16,521 nt of DNA, from the NCBI GenBank assembly GCA_017420625.1, contig JAFOIR010000432.1, positions 1-16,521 of the forward strand. Reading direction: 5' to 3'. Source of the DNA: Bacillota bacterium (GTDB taxonomy: Bacteria > Bacillota_A > Clostridia > Lachnospirales > Bianqueaceae). The notes under the pieces were generated by a model that was not told where the DNA came from, did no database searches, and was given only the letters and a program-made list of their open reading frames with translations. Position numbers and translations under genes: made by a program. Shown here in pieces: positions 16,301 through 16,521 of this stretch. Each line of letters starts with the position of its first letter. The stretch's first letter is position 1.

Positions 16301-16415
16301 TAAAAGCCGGATTTATCCGGCTGGTAAACCGCTACAACAATGTAGCAGCATGGTCAAGGGTGCCGCGCACCACCGAAGGTGGCGAAGCCCTTGAAGTTGG
16401 TGCTGCATTGTTGTA
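16301..16415 (-). ncRNA. Candidate structured RNA 3' of the IS110-like transposase
   Basis: Read on the minus strand from just after the transposase stop, three nested stems are visible. The outer stem pairs TACAACAATG and CAGCA (plus 16333-16342 and 16346-16350) with TGCTG and CATTGTTGTA (16401-16415), with only a 3-base bulge. The middle stem pairs TCAAGGG (16354-16360) with CCCTTGA (16388-16394). The inner stem pairs CCACC (16370-16374) with GGTGG (16378-16382). Then comes a 7-bp hairpin, AGCCGGA (16305-16311) with TCCGGCT (16316-16322), followed by TTTTA on the minus strand, resembling an intrinsic terminator. IS1111-type members of the IS110 family carry their guide (seek/bridge) RNA 3' of the transposase, which this placement fits. 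A simple terminator-protected transposase mRNA end is the alternative. Confidence 0.35.
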
Positions 16416-16417
16416 TG

Positions 16418-16521
16418 TCAGGCAAACTGTTCTGTCATCATGCCCCAAATGAAACCGGCAAGTTCTCTGGAAACAGCAATAATAGCAACATTGCGATGTT
16501 TTCCATTGTTAAGTACAAGAT
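16418..16521 (-). CDS. IS110-family transposase, C-terminal part (runs off the window)
   Basis: The minus strand is open from the window edge to a TGA at 16418-16420, giving 34 codons that end in NGKHRNVAIIAVSRELAGFIW, then GMMTEQFA. The pattern 'K...A..AVARELAGFIW' before a short tail is the typical C-terminal helix of IS110/IS116/IS902 (Transposase_20) transposases. These are DEDD-type recombinases with a RuvC-like N-terminal domain that act with an element-encoded guide RNA. The catalytic DEDD domain and the conserved serine region lie beyond the window, so activity cannot be judged. The transposase points towards the UPF0210 gene, convergent with it. The call rests on a short stretch and on recalled family pattern. 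Confidence 0.7.
   Translation of the reverse strand, partial: LVLNNGKHRNVAIIAVSRELAGFIWGMMTEQFA

Larger units (their letters stand above)
16301..16521 (-). mobile_element. Partial IS110-family insertion sequence (3' end)
   Basis: Contains the transposase C-terminus and the structured non-coding end. IS110 elements usually lack clear terminal inverted repeats and do not always make target duplications, so the boundary with the chromosome is not visible. It may lie further left, up to near the UPF0210 stop at 16007. The rest of the element is outside the window. Confidence 0.55.

Noticed and set aside
16183..16452. An 89-codon plus-strand frame across the insertion element end
   Set aside because: It crosses the transposase C-terminus antisense and the structured region, starts without a clear ribosome site, and its product resembles nothing known.

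Overview
The window looks like a chromosomal segment of a Gram-positive anaerobe of the class Clostridia (Bacillota), perhaps Lachnospiraceae-like. This is inferred from the gyrB-gyrA order, strong AGGAGG-type ribosome binding sites, textbook TTGAAN-17-TATAAT promoters, Rho-independent terminators between units, a lipoprotein TAXI-type transporter receptor, and the UPF0237/UPF0210 gene pair. Base composition is near balanced. Nearly all the sequence is coding, and the gene families are mostly housekeeping.

Layout. (1) 40-4969, plus strand: gyrB, gyrA and rnhA in one operon. gyrA and rnhA overlap by ATGA. A perfect 14-bp palindrome ends this unit and the convergent asnS. (2) 5017-6411, minus strand: asnS with its own promoter. 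(3) 6542-9733, minus strand: a two-gene TRAP transporter of the TAXI type. The solute-binding lipoprotein comes first, then a GC-rich hairpin, then a fused permease, then a strong terminator. (4) 9734-10064: a divergent intergenic region with a consensus promoter facing each way and two small inverted repeats. (5) 10065-13581, plus strand: hom, aspartate kinase and asd, three enzymes of the aspartate-to-homoserine pathway in one operon, closed by a strong bidirectional terminator. (6) 13652-14233, minus strand: a LOG-family nucleoside-monophosphate phosphoribohydrolase. (7) 14361-16007, plus strand: a small ACT-domain protein (UPF0237) and its usual partner UPF0210. (8) 16008-16521: a non-coding, structured region followed by the C-terminal end of an IS110-family transposase on the minus strand, running off the window.

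The most unusual item is the TAXI solute-binding protein at 8708-9733. The segment that normally forms the C-terminus of the family (the 'VAVGA...HPGA.KY..E.G' block) lies at the N-terminus, just behind the lipobox and linker. The rest of the protein ends exactly where that block should begin ('AGTY'). This is the pattern of a natural circular permutation. Second is a nested, terminator-ended RNA fold immediately 3' of the IS110-like transposase, a possible bridge/seek RNA candidate. Smaller points are a homoserine dehydrogenase without a full ACT domain, non-standard residues at quinolone-linked positions in both gyrase subunits, and a marked absence of TTA, CTA and TCA codons that leaves long false antisense reading frames.
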